From: Albirhodobacter sp042466415
GTDB lineage: Bacteria > Pseudomonadota > Alphaproteobacteria > Rhodobacterales > Rhodobacteraceae
Assembly (NCBI RefSeq): GCF_042466415.1
Contig: NZ_JAXHCH010000002.1
Span: 372,001 to 436,000, forward strand
DNA: 64,000 nucleotides
Direction of reading: 5' to 3'
Shown here: in pieces, positions 53,726 to 62,984 of the stretch
Position numbering within the stretch: the first letter of the stretch is position 1
How the letters are laid out: every line of letters starts with the position of its first letter
Translations under genes and position numbers: made by a program
The notes under the pieces: generated by a model
Seen by the model: only the letters and a program-made list of their open reading frames with translations
Databases searched by the model: none
What the model was told of the DNA's origin: nothing

Positions 53726-54370
53726 ATGCCCCATACGCTGCCTGTTCTCTATTCCTTCCGGCGTTGCCCGTATGCGATGCGGGCACGGTTGGCTCTTTTG
53801 AGCGCGGGCGAGAAGGTTGCCCTGCGTGAGGTCGTTTTGCGCGCGAAACCGGCGGCTTTTCTTGCGGCGTCTCCCAGTGGTACGGTTCCGTGTCTGGTGA
53901 CAGATCAAGGGGTCATTGATGAGAGCCTCGATATCATGCGCTGGGCGCTGGCGCGTCGCGATCCGCAAGGGATGATCGGCGCGCAGGGCGCGACATCGGC
54001 GGACTGGATCACGCGGTGCGACGGGCCGTTCAAATCCGCGCTGGACCGCACGAAATATGAATCGCGCTATCCCGAGTGTGACGCGGATGCGCAGCGCGCG
54101 CTTGCGGCCACGTTTTTGACCGACCTTGATCGTCAGATCGGCGCGGGGGAGTGGATCTTTGATCGCCAAAGCCTGACGGACCTCGCGATCGCGCCCTTTG
54201 TCCGACAATTCGCCGCGATTGATGCCGCGTGGTTCGCAGCGCAGCCTTGGCCATCGTTGCAGGCTTGGCTGGCGCGGTTTTGCGCGGCGCCGGCGTTTGA
54301 GCGGATCATGCAAAAATACGCGCCGTGGGAGCCGGAGGCCGATGTGGTGATTTTTCCGCCTCAAGCTTGA
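53726..54370 (+). CDS. Glutathione S-transferase family protein
   Basis: 214 residues from ATG 53726 (six more if ATG 53708). Thioredoxin-fold start LPVLYSFRRCPYAMRARLAL with an N-terminal Cys, SGTVPCLVTDQGVIDESLDIMRWAL (Ser/Glu glutathione contacts), and an all-helical C-terminal domain. Ends before a strong terminator. Confidence 0.83.
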   Translation: MPHTLPVLYSFRRCPYAMRARLALLSAGEKVALREVVLRAKPAAFLAASPSGTVPCLVTDQGVIDESLDIMRWALARRDPQGMIGAQGATSADWITRCDGPFKSALDRTKYESRYPECDADAQRALAATFLTDLDRQIGAGEWIFDRQSLTDLAIAPFVRQFAAIDAAWFAAQPWPSLQAWLARFCAAPAFERIMQKYAPWEPEADVVIFPPQA

Positions 54371-54407
54371 CGGGCATCTGGCGGAGCTATGTGCGCAGCG
54401 CAATAAA

Positions 54408-54429
54408 AAAGGAGCCGCGAGGCTCCTTT
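54408..54429. terminator. Bidirectional terminator GST / DUF1127 gene
   Basis: AAAGGAGCC (54408-54416), loop GCGA, GGCTCCTTT (54421-54429), with an A run on the left side: works for both converging genes. Confidence 0.8.
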
Positions 54430-54501
54430 GATCTTCATACGCAGAGGGGAGGTCTGCGCTATCTTGTGTCGAGCTGCCCGAGAGGGCGGCCCGCGCGGAT
54501 C

Positions 54502-54699
54502 TTAGAGATCGCCGCGAACAGCTTGCGCGATGTTGCCGCGCGACAGGCCGATATCATTCAGCTCGTGGTCGCTGAGGCTTTCCAGAAGCGCGATCGTGCG
54601 GCGCTGCTGCCATGCGTCGTTAGCCTTGGAAAACACCGCAGCGATACGCGCAGCGATGGAAACATGTTCGAGTGCGATCGATTGGGTCATCATTGCCAT
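54502..54699 (-). CDS. DUF1127 small protein
   Basis: About 65 residues from ATG 54699, ending with the DUF1127 motif RRTIALLESLSDHELNDIGLSRGNIAQAV. Such short Arg-rich proteins are abundant in Rhodobacteraceae and, where studied, affect phosphate or RNA metabolism. The start is uncertain (ATG 54690 or an upstream ATG at 54741 are possible). Confidence 0.83.
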   Translation of the reverse strand: MAMMTQSIALEHVSIAARIAAVFSKANDAWQQRRTIALLESLSDHELNDIGLSRGNIAQAVRGDL

Positions 54700-55019
54700 G
54701 GGAGGGCTCTTTCGTTTTAATTGCGCTTCTTGCGCGGTCATGTCGTTGCTTGTGAAGCTTATATAGTGAGCAGTTTGAAAACTCCAATGCTGAGCCGGTA
54801 GTGCCGCCATGCGGATGCCGCATGGCTAGCGCTATCAGTCATGCCGCAGTGCAGAACGCTTGGCGAGACTTAGGCTCGCTATATGCATTTGATAAATATA
54901 TGAAATATCGGTTGCGTCTGCGCGGTTTCTGCACGCGCAAAGCGCTTGTTGCCCGCGTTTGCGTCACGGAAGTGTCATCTCGAGGCGGAGGGTAAAACGC
55001 GTTGCTATGCGCCGGATGC
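54700..55019. other. Intergenic region
   Basis: About 320 bases; contains the AT-rich promoter side of the DUF1127 gene and an AT-rich patch near 54885-54910. No gene recognised. Confidence 0.45.
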
Positions 55020-55048
55020 GAGTCGCGCCACAGGTGGGGGCGCGACTC
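55020..55048 (-). terminator. Terminator of the MYG1-family gene
   Basis: GAGTCGCGCC (55020-55029) and GGCGCGACTC (55039-55048) form a perfect 10-bp stem just downstream of the minus-strand gene ending at 55088. Confidence 0.65.
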
Positions 55049-55087
55049 GATTATAATCTGGGTCTTGGCTGTGTTCGCTCCGGGCGC

Positions 55088-56038
55088 TCAGCTTTGAGCA
55101 GGTGTTTCTTGCGCCAAAGCCTCGCGCACCGCGATCTGCGCCATCGCGAGCGCCGCCTCGCGGCTGGTCGCGGCGGCGATAAAGCGGCCGTTGTGACAGA
55201 AGCTTGCGCCCTGAACGCCGCTCGCCGCTTCGAGATCGGCCCCGGTCAGACCCGCCCAGCTTGCCGGAAGATCGGCGCGCAGTGCAAAGCCCTCGTCCTC
55301 TTTGCGAATGCCCCCAAGGGCCCAATCCTTGCCGCGCGGATTGATAACGAACAGCAGATGATCCGCCCCCGCTTTAATCACCGCAGGGCGGAATGGCATC
55401 CCCATGGGCAGTTCCAAAATATGGCCGTCGCCCGCGGCCGTGATCGCGTCTTGCACCATGACTTCCGCGCGCAGTTTCGCCGCGGACCGCGCGATGCGTG
55501 CCTCAACAAACGCGCGCGCGATGGTCAGCGCCAGCTCGAAGGCCTGCGTCTCGGCTTGCGGATCAGTTTCGTCGAAAACGGGCTTAAGTGTCTCGAGAAG
55601 GCCCGGCAGTGTCATCCCCGAGAGCTGTCCGGCGGAGGAGGGGCTGAGCGCACCATTGTCCACCAGATCGATCGGCAGGACGAAGCCTTTGTCGAAATTC
55701 GCCCAGACGGTCTCGATATGCTCTGGCGGTACACCGAAAGCGGCAAGATAGGCGTGGCCGTAATGCTTCCAGATCAGGCCGAAGGAGCTATAGGGCTGGC
55801 CGTCCTCGCGCAGGGGGGCGCCGCGCTGGTGGTGATCGAAAATCTGTGCCTGTTCGTCATAGATGCCGCCGACGTCGTAGATGATACGGTCCTCGGCAGG
55901 GGTGATCCAGTCCGGCGCACGCGAGCGTTTGATTTCGGCCTGCGGGAACAGGCGGGTGAGGATCACCGATGACATCAATTCATCGGCGTGAAATCCGCCG
56001 TTATGGGTGACGAGATACGTAGGGGAGGGCGTTGTCAT
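55088..56038 (-). CDS. MYG1-family (UPF0160) phosphoesterase-like protein
   Basis: About 316 residues. Conserved blocks LVTHNGGFHADELMSSVIL, IYDVGGIYD, FDHHQRGAP and SSFGLIWKHYG are those of the MYG1/UPF0160 family, a DHH-like metal-dependent nuclease fold. Start ATG 56038; upstream in-frame sequence lacks family similarity. Eukaryotic homologues process RNA; the bacterial role is unclear. Confidence 0.88.
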   Translation of the reverse strand: MTTPSPTYLVTHNGGFHADELMSSVILTRLFPQAEIKRSRAPDWITPAEDRIIYDVGGIYDEQAQIFDHHQRGAPLREDGQPYSSFGLIWKHYGHAYLAAFGVPPEHIETVWANFDKGFVLPIDLVDNGALSPSSAGQLSGMTLPGLLETLKPVFDETDPQAETQAFELALTIARAFVEARIARSAAKLRAEVMVQDAITAAGDGHILELPMGMPFRPAVIKAGADHLLFVINPRGKDWALGGIRKEDEGFALRADLPASWAGLTGADLEAASGVQGASFCHNGRFIAAATSREAALAMAQIAVREALAQETPAQS

Positions 56039-56437
56039 AAGGGGGCTTCCATCGCGGCATGAGGGCGCGCCCTGGGGAGGGCAGGCAGGATATCTAGCCG
56101 CGCAATAGCTGCTTTTGCCGGCCAAGCCAACCAACTCGACCAAAGCGGCGCAGGTGTTTGCGGGGCGGTTGGTGGGCGCGAGGTGACCAAGGCCTGTCTG
56201 CGGCCGCCAGTTGACGGATGCCGGTCTGCTCGGCATACAACCTGCGGAAGATTGGCCCCGCCTCATATTAGGGCGCGGGGATATGACGCGGCGTTGCGCG
56301 CGGCATAGTTTCTAAAGCGTCTTGATTTAAATGCGGGGCCTTGTGATGAATGCGAGGGCTGAACGAACGCGCGCCTTAATTCTGCCCGCGTCAGGTGGCA
56401 CAGGGCTTTTGAACGCGCGATACGGAGGGCAAAGGCG
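56039..56437. other. Intergenic region before the efflux operon
   Basis: About 400 bases of divergent promoter space. I see no gene and no convincing operator. Confidence 0.45.
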
Positions 56438-57562
56438 ATGAACGCATCACTCTCAATGGGTAAGACCGGATCAGACGGTCGCGGCCCTTCAACGGTGGCG
56501 CTATGTGTCTCGCTATCCGCCGCAATCGCCTTCGGTTGGCCGGGTTCGGTCCTTGCGCAAGACGCACCGCAGGCTCTGCCAGTGGGTGTCGTGACGGCTG
56601 AACGCGCGCCGGTGATCCATCTGCACGAGATCAGCGGCACGATTGCGGCGGCGGAAACCTATACGGTCGGGTTTCGCGACGGTGGCAAGGTGATCGCGCT
56701 GGAAGTCGAAGCGGGCGATCATGTCGAGGCAGGCGAACTCATCGCGAAGGTGGATAGCGTGCAAGCCGACGCCAGCGCGCGCGCGGCATCGGCAGGTCTG
56801 GTCGCGGCGGAGGCTTCGCTGCGGCAGGCGCAACTGACGTTTGACCGTGCGGAGGGTTTGGCGAAATCGGGGGCGGGGACGCAAGCGGGCTTGGATGCGG
56901 CTCGCCAGTCTTTGTTTGCGGCGCGCTCGGCCCGGGATCAGGCGGAGACGCAGTTGGAGAAAGCGCGCCAAGCGCAGGCCGACACAGTGATCCGTGCGGA
57001 TACGATGGGGATCGTCACGGAGCGTTTCATTGAGGCAGGACAGATCGTTGGCGCGGCGCAGCCGGTGGTCGAACTCGCCCGTGACGGATTGCGCGAGGCC
57101 GTGTTTTACGCGCCCGACACATCCGATCTGGAGGAGATTGCCGCGCGATCCGTATCGCTGCGGATGCTGGATGGCACCGATATCCGGTTACGCGCAGAGA
57201 TTTCGGAAATTGCACCGCTGGCCGATGCGCAGACGGGGACGGTGCGCGTAAAGGCGCGTCTGTCCGAGAACGAGCGTGTGCCGCCGCTTGGCACCGCCGT
57301 CGCAGGGCAGGTGCGATGGGAGAGTGCGCCTGTGATTTCGTTGCCCGCAAATGCCATCGCATCGAGCGCGGAGGGGCCAGCCGTCTGGGTCTTGGACCCG
57401 CAAACATCGCGGGTGCATATGGTGCCCGTCGTTTTAGCGCGCCACGAGGCGGACACGATCGCAATCGCGTCCGGGGTTGAGATAGGCGAACTCATCGTGA
57501 CGAACGGATCGCAATTGCTCTATCCCGATCGGCTGGTACGAATTTTGGAGGCCGAGGAATGA
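56438..57562 (+). CDS. RND efflux periplasmic adaptor, first of two
   Basis: 374-residue membrane-fusion protein. Signal sequence (VALCVSLSAAIAFGWPGSVLAQ), lipoyl/barrel-sandwich halves around GKVIALEVEAGDHVEAGELIAKVD and DTVIRADTMGIVTERFIEAGQIVGAAQPV, with a coiled-coil hairpin of about 80 residues between them. Overlaps the second adaptor by 4 bases. Links the inner-membrane RND pump to an outer-membrane channel, which is not encoded here. Confidence 0.88.
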   Translation: MNASLSMGKTGSDGRGPSTVALCVSLSAAIAFGWPGSVLAQDAPQALPVGVVTAERAPVIHLHEISGTIAAAETYTVGFRDGGKVIALEVEAGDHVEAGELIAKVDSVQADASARAASAGLVAAEASLRQAQLTFDRAEGLAKSGAGTQAGLDAARQSLFAARSARDQAETQLEKARQAQADTVIRADTMGIVTERFIEAGQIVGAAQPVVELARDGLREAVFYAPDTSDLEEIAARSVSLRMLDGTDIRLRAEISEIAPLADAQTGTVRVKARLSENERVPPLGTAVAGQVRWESAPVISLPANAIASSAEGPAVWVLDPQTSRVHMVPVVLARHEADTIAIASGVEIGELIVTNGSQLLYPDRLVRILEAEE

Positions 57563-58824
57563 CATATCCTTCCCAGTTCGGAGCGCGTGATCTTGCCCCT
57601 CAAAGGGCAGATGCCGGCGCGCACCCGTTTTTGGCTCTGGCGGGGGGGCTGTTGATGGCCCTGTTCGCGGGGGCCGGCGGCGCAGTCGCGGCGGGCGATG
57701 CGGGGGAGGCCCCGCAGATCGCGAGCGAAGGCACAGAGGCGCCGCGTCCGGTGGTGACCGAATTCGTGCGGGAAGCGACGCGTGATATCCGCGCTTTCCC
57801 GGGCTTGATCGCTGCGCAGACCGAGACATCCTTGGCGTTTCAAACGGCGGGACGGCTTGCGTCGCGCCCTGTGTCCGTGGGCGACCGCGTGTCGCGCGGG
57901 GCGACACTGGCCACGCTTGATCAAGTCACCTTAACGCAAGATGTTGCCGCTGCCGAGGCGGCTGTGCGCGCCGCGCAAGCGACGGCGGAGCTCGCAGAGC
58001 AAAGTCTGGCGCGTGTGCAGGCCTTGTCAGAGCGCGGGGTTGCGGCCGCCAACCAGCTCGAGGCCGCGCAGGCGCAAAACGAGTCCAGCGCCGCACAAGT
58101 TCTCGCGGCGCAGGCGGACCTTGTTAAGGCACGTGATGCCGCCAAATTCGCCGTATTGCGCGCGCCCATCGCGGGCATCGTTACCGCGACGCCGGTTGAG
58201 CCGGGGGTGATGATCTCTGCGGGCAGCACCGTGATGACGCTCGCCGCGGAAGCAGGCCGCGAAGCGGTCATCGATCTGCCGAGCGAAATGCTGCCGCTCT
58301 TGTCAGCGGGCACCGAATTTACCCTGCAACGCCGCGCGGAGACGCATAATCCGTCCCCCGAGGCGGTCTCTGGCCATCTGCGGCTGATTGAGCCTCTTGC
58401 CGACGCGGGAACGCGGACGCGCAGAATTCGTGTGTCGCTCGATGAGGTTGCGGATGGGATGAGGCTGGGCAGCCTTGTTATGGCGCAGGTCGATAGCGCG
58501 GCGTTTGCGGGCCTCACCGTTCCGCGCAGCGCGATCTTGGAGGGGCGCGTCGAGGTCGAGGGCGTTGCGGGGCCGATGGTTTGGCGTGTGCGCAAGGACA
58601 AACGCGAGGCGGAAGCGGTCGCGGTGGATCTTGGCGATACGTTTGATATGCCGTTGACGGTGCTTGATCCTGCGGCTGTGACCGGCGCGCAAGGGGCATC
58701 GCGGCAAAACGGGATGGACGACCGCGTGATCGTGTATGACGGTTTGATGGAAGGCGATGAAATTCTAACGCGCGGGGTTCATTCCGTGCGGGCGGGCATG
58801 GCATTGGGCGCGAGGGTAGAATGA
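57559..58824 (+). CDS. RND efflux periplasmic adaptor, second of two
   Basis: 421-residue membrane-fusion protein related to but distinct from the preceding one: LAFQTAGRLASRPVSVGDRVSRGATLATLD, a coiled-coil hairpin rich in Ala/Gln, and FAVLRAPIAGIVTATPVEPGVMI. N-terminal export segment FLALAGGLLMALFAGAGGAVAAG. Overlaps the RND gene by 4 bases. Two adaptors ahead of one pump recall TriABC of Pseudomonas. Confidence 0.87.
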   Translation: MTYPSQFGARDLAPQRADAGAHPFLALAGGLLMALFAGAGGAVAAGDAGEAPQIASEGTEAPRPVVTEFVREATRDIRAFPGLIAAQTETSLAFQTAGRLASRPVSVGDRVSRGATLATLDQVTLTQDVAAAEAAVRAAQATAELAEQSLARVQALSERGVAAANQLEAAQAQNESSAAQVLAAQADLVKARDAAKFAVLRAPIAGIVTATPVEPGVMISAGSTVMTLAAEAGREAVIDLPSEMLPLLSAGTEFTLQRRAETHNPSPEAVSGHLRLIEPLADAGTRTRRIRVSLDEVADGMRLGSLVMAQVDSAAFAGLTVPRSAILEGRVEVEGVAGPMVWRVRKDKREAEAVAVDLGDTFDMPLTVLDPAAVTGAQGASRQNGMDDRVIVYDGLMEGDEILTRGVHSVRAGMALGARVE

Positions 58825-61800
58825 TGCGTGGGTTCAATCTTTCGGACTGGGCGCTCAAGCATCGCTCGCTGGTTTGGTATATGATTCTCGTGTCCCTGGT
58901 GGCAGGGGCGTTCAGCTATACATCGATGGGGCGCGAGGAAGACCCTTCCTTCACCATCAAGGTTATGGTGATTAGCGCGGCTCTGCCCGGAGCCACGGCG
59001 GAGCAAACTGTTACGCAAGTCACTGACCGCATTGAGAAAAAGCTACAAGAGCTACCAAATCTCAAGATGACCCGCTCTGAAAGCTATCCAGGCAGCGCGG
59101 TCGTTTATGTCGAGTTGACGGACCAGACACGGGCGCGCGAGGTCACCGAGACGTGGCAAACCGTCCGCAATATGATGGCCGATATCACCCCCGATTTCCC
59201 CGATGAATTTGCCGGTTTCTCCTTCAATGACAACTTCGGGGATGTTTACGGCAATATCTACGCCTTCACGGGGGATGGTTTCAGCCCGCGCGAGATGAAA
59301 GATCATGTTGAGCAGGTACGCTCCAAGATCCTTGCGCTGCCTGATATTGGCAAGGTCGAACTCATCGGTACGCAAGATCCCGTCGTGCATCTGGAATTTT
59401 CCGCGCGCAGGCTTGCAAGCCTTGGGTTGAGCCAATCGGTCGTGATGCAGACGCTGGCCGCACAAAACGCCATCGTGCCGTCTGGTATTGTGCGCCCCGG
59501 CAATGAACAAATCGCGGTGCGGATGACGGGGCAATTCGGCTCCGCCGCCGACCTTGCTGCGGCGCCGCTGCGTGTGGGCGAGACCTTTTTTACCCTAGCG
59601 GATGTTGCATCGGTGACGGATGGCTATGCCGACCCGCCCTCTGCGTTGATGCGCTACCGCGGGGAGCCGGCCATCGGGCTGGCGGTCGGGATGAAGGCGG
59701 GCGGCAATATCCTCGAGTTCGGCGAGGGTCTGACGGAGGTCATGGCGCAGGTTCAAGGCGAATTGCCGCTGGGCGTGACGGTGCATCTCGTGTCGGATCA
59801 ACCGCATGTTGTCGAGGACTCTGTCGGGCATTTCTTGAAAGCGTTGGTTGAGGCGGTGTTGATCGTGTTGGCGGTCAGCTTTATCTCGCTGGGCTTGCGG
59901 GCAGGACTTGTCGTGACGATGACGATTCCGTTGGTTCTGGCGATGACATTCGTCATCCTCGAACTGATCGGTGTGACGCTGCAGCGAATTTCGCTTGGGG
60001 CGTTGATCATCGCTTTGGGACTTTTGGTGGATGACGCGATGATCGCGATCGAAACCATGATTTCACGCATGGAGCTTGGCGAGAGCCGGACCAAAGCGGC
60101 CTCTTATGCGTGGACGTCGATTGCATTCCCGATGCTGACGGGGACGCTCGTGACGGTTGCGGGGTTTATTCCCATCGGATTGAACAGCTCGCAAGCGGGT
60201 GAATATACAATCTCGCTCTTTTACGTCATCGCGATTTCGCTGCTGTTGTCTTGGGTTGTGGCGGTGTTGTTCGCGCCGTTATTGGGGGCCACGTTCCTAC
60301 CAGCAAAAATGGCGCACCATACGCAGAAAATCGGCCGTTTACGGCGCGGTTTTCACGCTATCTTGCGCCGTTCGATGCGGTTCAAATGGTTGACGATTGC
60401 GGTGACGCTGATCGTCTTCGGGGTCTCTTTGTTCGGGATGCGTTTTGTCGAACAACAGTTCTTCCCGACGTCGGACCGTCCCGAAATCCTGATCGATATC
60501 ACGACGCGCCAGACGTCCAGCTTCGGCGCGACAGATCTTGCGCTGGCGGAAATGGATAGCTGGCTCGCCACGCGGGATGAGGCGCTCTATTGGACAACTT
60601 ACGTGGGCCGGACTGCGCCGCGCTTTGTCCTGACACTCGATATGCTGACGCCTGCATCCTACATCGGGCAGATCGTGGTTATGACGAAGGATCTCGAGGC
60701 GCGCGATGCGTTGCGGGCGGCGATTGACGCCCATGCCAATGAAGTTTCGGGCCATGAGATCTACGCGAAATATCTGGAACTCGGGCCGCCGGTGGGCAAG
60801 CCGGTGCAATACCGGATCTCCGGCCCCGATCAAGCTGTGTTGCGGGATGTGTCGCGCGATCTTGCGGCGCGTTTGTCGGAAGATACACGTCTTGCCTCGA
60901 TCACGGTCGACAGTGCCGAGCCTGCGCGCGTGGTGCGGGTCGTTCTGGATCAGGAGCGTCTGCGCCAAATGGGGTTGACGCAGACGGATGTCTCACAGGC
61001 GCTCTACTCGCTCTATGATGGTTCGACCGTGACGCAGATGCGCGACGGCGACACGCTGGTGAATGTGATCGCGCGCGGCGATGAGCAGGACCGGGCCTCC
61101 GTCACTGCCCTTGAAACGTTGCAGCTGACGAATGTCGCCAATATCCCGATCCCGCTAAGCTCCTTCGCGCGTCTGGAATGGGATTTGGAAGCGCCCGTCA
61201 TCCGTCAGCGCAACCGTGTGCCGACCATCACATTGAAGGCGGCAGTCATCAGCGATGACCAGCCTGCGACCATCGTGGCCGATCTTGCGAGCGTGATTGA
61301 CGCGGCGCGGGCCGATCTTCCGGCAGGCTACCGGATCGAGGTCGGTGGCGTTGCGGAGTCGAGCGGTGAAAGCCAAGCGCCGATCCTTGCGGTTGTGCCT
61401 GTTATGCTACTGATTTTGCTGACAATCGTTATGGTGCAGATGCAGAGCTTCCGGTTGATGTTTATCGTGCTTGCCGTGGCGCCTCTCGGGTTGATCGGGG
61501 TTGTCGCGGCGCTCTTGCCGGCAGGTGCGCCATTGGGGTTTGTCGCAATTCTGGGCGTCTTGGCGTTGTTGGGGATCTTGATCCGCAACGCGATCATTCT
61601 GGTTGCTGAGATTGAGGCGCTGGTGGCACGCGGCGCAACGCGCTGGGCGGCAGTTTTCGAGGCCTCTGACAGTCGCGCCCGCCCGATCTTGCTCACGGCG
61701 GCGGCGGCGAGCCTCGCCCTGATCCCGATCGCGCGGCAGGTGTTTTGGGGCCCAATGGCCTATGCGATGATGGGGGGCATTATCGCGGGCACTTTGATCA

Positions 61801-61880
61801 CACTGCTGTTCGCGCCGGCGCTTTACTGCGCCGTGTTCCGCCTCAGCCCGTCTGACGAGACAAAAGCGCCAAACGCCTAA
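58821..61880 (+). CDS. RND-family efflux pump, inner-membrane component
   Basis: 1019 residues of the AcrB/MMPL superfamily: first membrane helix after NLSDWALKHRSLVWYMILVSLVAGAF, two large periplasmic loops, and proton-relay motif LGLLVDDAMIAIETMI with adjacent Asp residues in TM4. GxxxA-rich TM11-12 are visible near the end. Proton-driven export of hydrophobic compounds; substrate unknown. A strong terminator follows at 61912. Confidence 0.93.
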   Translation: MMRGFNLSDWALKHRSLVWYMILVSLVAGAFSYTSMGREEDPSFTIKVMVISAALPGATAEQTVTQVTDRIEKKLQELPNLKMTRSESYPGSAVVYVELTDQTRAREVTETWQTVRNMMADITPDFPDEFAGFSFNDNFGDVYGNIYAFTGDGFSPREMKDHVEQVRSKILALPDIGKVELIGTQDPVVHLEFSARRLASLGLSQSVVMQTLAAQNAIVPSGIVRPGNEQIAVRMTGQFGSAADLAAAPLRVGETFFTLADVASVTDGYADPPSALMRYRGEPAIGLAVGMKAGGNILEFGEGLTEVMAQVQGELPLGVTVHLVSDQPHVVEDSVGHFLKALVEAVLIVLAVSFISLGLRAGLVVTMTIPLVLAMTFVILELIGVTLQRISLGALIIALGLLVDDAMIAIETMISRMELGESRTKAASYAWTSIAFPMLTGTLVTVAGFIPIGLNSSQAGEYTISLFYVIAISLLLSWVVAVLFAPLLGATFLPAKMAHHTQKIGRLRRGFHAILRRSMRFKWLTIAVTLIVFGVSLFGMRFVEQQFFPTSDRPEILIDITTRQTSSFGATDLALAEMDSWLATRDEALYWTTYVGRTAPRFVLTLDMLTPASYIGQIVVMTKDLEARDALRAAIDAHANEVSGHEIYAKYLELGPPVGKPVQYRISGPDQAVLRDVSRDLAARLSEDTRLASITVDSAEPARVVRVVLDQERLRQMGLTQTDVSQALYSLYDGSTVTQMRDGDTLVNVIARGDEQDRASVTALETLQLTNVANIPIPLSSFARLEWDLEAPVIRQRNRVPTITLKAAVISDDQPATIVADLASVIDAARADLPAGYRIEVGGVAESSGESQAPILAVVPVMLLILLTIVMVQMQSFRLMFIVLAVAPLGLIGVVAALLPAGAPLGFVAILGVLALLGILIRNAIILVAEIEALVARGATRWAAVFEASDSRARPILLTAAAASLALIPIARQVFWGPMAYAMMGGIIAGTLITLLFAPALYCAVFRLSPSDETKAPNA

Positions 61881-61911
61881 TCAGCGCGTCGCTTGCCGTC
61901 TCCGCGACCTT

Positions 61912-61947
61912 AAACCGGCCCTGCAGCGTCATGCGGGGCCGGTTTTT
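61912..61947 (+). terminator. Terminator of the RND operon
   Basis: AAACCGGCC (61912-61920) pairs with GGCCGGTTT (61937-61945) and is followed by further Ts (TTTTT in all): a classical intrinsic terminator. Confidence 0.85.
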
Positions 61948-61949
61948 CT

Positions 61950-62214
61950 TCCTGAAAGGGGGCGCCAATCGCGGTTTCAGATCGTAGAACCCGTCTGATC
62001 GGGCGGGATTATCATCGCTGCGGCATGTTTTTGCGTCCTTATGGCAACGGATTTTGCAAAATACATTTTGAAAATCTATTTTTGGCCGGATCGTCCCTTT
62101 TTCGTGTCGAGGTTGTATGCGAAATATTGCATCTGAAGGCCTTCGTAACACATGGGGCGACTCTTGCATCCGCACTGATCGTCCCGCATCGCTATCGCTG
62201 AGAGGAGATCATCT
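61950..62214. other. Intergenic region before the TetR gene
   Basis: Contains the overlapping palindromes at 62051-62070 and an AT-rich segment at 62055-62090. No gene seen between the RND terminator and the TetR start. Confidence 0.45.
62051..62070. promoter_or_regulatory. Overlapping AT-rich palindromes, candidate TetR operator
   Basis: ATTTTG-CAAAAT (62051-62062) and CAAAAT-AC-ATTTTG (62057-62070) overlap, about 145 bases before the TetR-family start. No copy seen before the efflux operon at 56438. Confidence 0.35.
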
Positions 62215-62901
62215 ATGAGCGTCGATCATCGACCCGCTGTCGCCGTGAAGCGCCGCGAGAAGATGCGCTCTCGATTGATCGAATCTGCGGTTCTGGTTGT
62301 TGCGTCGAAGGGGATGCCGAATACGGTCATCGACGACATCGTCGCGCAGGCGGGGGTTTCGCGCGGAACATTCTACAATCATTTCTCCGCCGTGCCTGAT
62401 CTCATGCTCGCCGCACAAGACGAATTGAGCAATGAAATCCTCTATGCGGTCGAGGGGCATGTGCGGCAATATCCGCGCCCGGATATGCGGTTGGCGCTCG
62501 GGATTTTTTGCTACATCCAGACAGCGACGGCCTATCCGCTGGTCGGGCATTTCGTCTATTCTCTCGGGGGCATTGGTTTGGCGCGGGGCAATGCAATTTA
62601 TCAGTTGCTACCCGAGCATCTGAACGCGGGCATTGAGACGGGCGATTTTTGTGATGTGTCGATGCCGATTGCATTTGATCTCTTGGCGTCAACGGTAAGT
62701 TCGAGCCTGCTGCGGAGCCTGAGCGGGGAGAAACCCGATTATCGCGGCACCGTTGCGGCGTTGTTGCGCGGGTTCGGCGTAGACCGCGTGCGCGCGCATG
62801 AACTTTCGCAGCTTCAAGCGACAAATGTTGTTTTGTGCGAGAACGGGCTTGTCGCGCGCAGCAACGCGATTTGGCAACTGACGCATAAAGCCAAGGCATA
62901 A
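62215..62901 (+). CDS. TetR-family regulator
   Basis: 228 residues. Helix-turn-helix SRLIESAVLVVASKGMPNTVIDDIVAQAGVSRGTFYNHFSAVPDLMLAA (about residues 20-68). The helical ligand domain is not recognised further. It lies downstream of the RND pump in the same direction but behind a terminator, so it may or may not control the pump. Confidence 0.85.
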   Translation: MSVDHRPAVAVKRREKMRSRLIESAVLVVASKGMPNTVIDDIVAQAGVSRGTFYNHFSAVPDLMLAAQDELSNEILYAVEGHVRQYPRPDMRLALGIFCYIQTATAYPLVGHFVYSLGGIGLARGNAIYQLLPEHLNAGIETGDFCDVSMPIAFDLLASTVSSSLLRSLSGEKPDYRGTVAALLRGFGVDRVRAHELSQLQATNVVLCENGLVARSNAIWQLTHKAKA

Positions 62902-62984
62902 CGCGCCCACGGGTTTGCTAAGAGCGGTTGCGTCCGCGCAAGTGTTTGGCCTAGTCTGCGCGCTATTTCTTGCGCAGGTGATCT

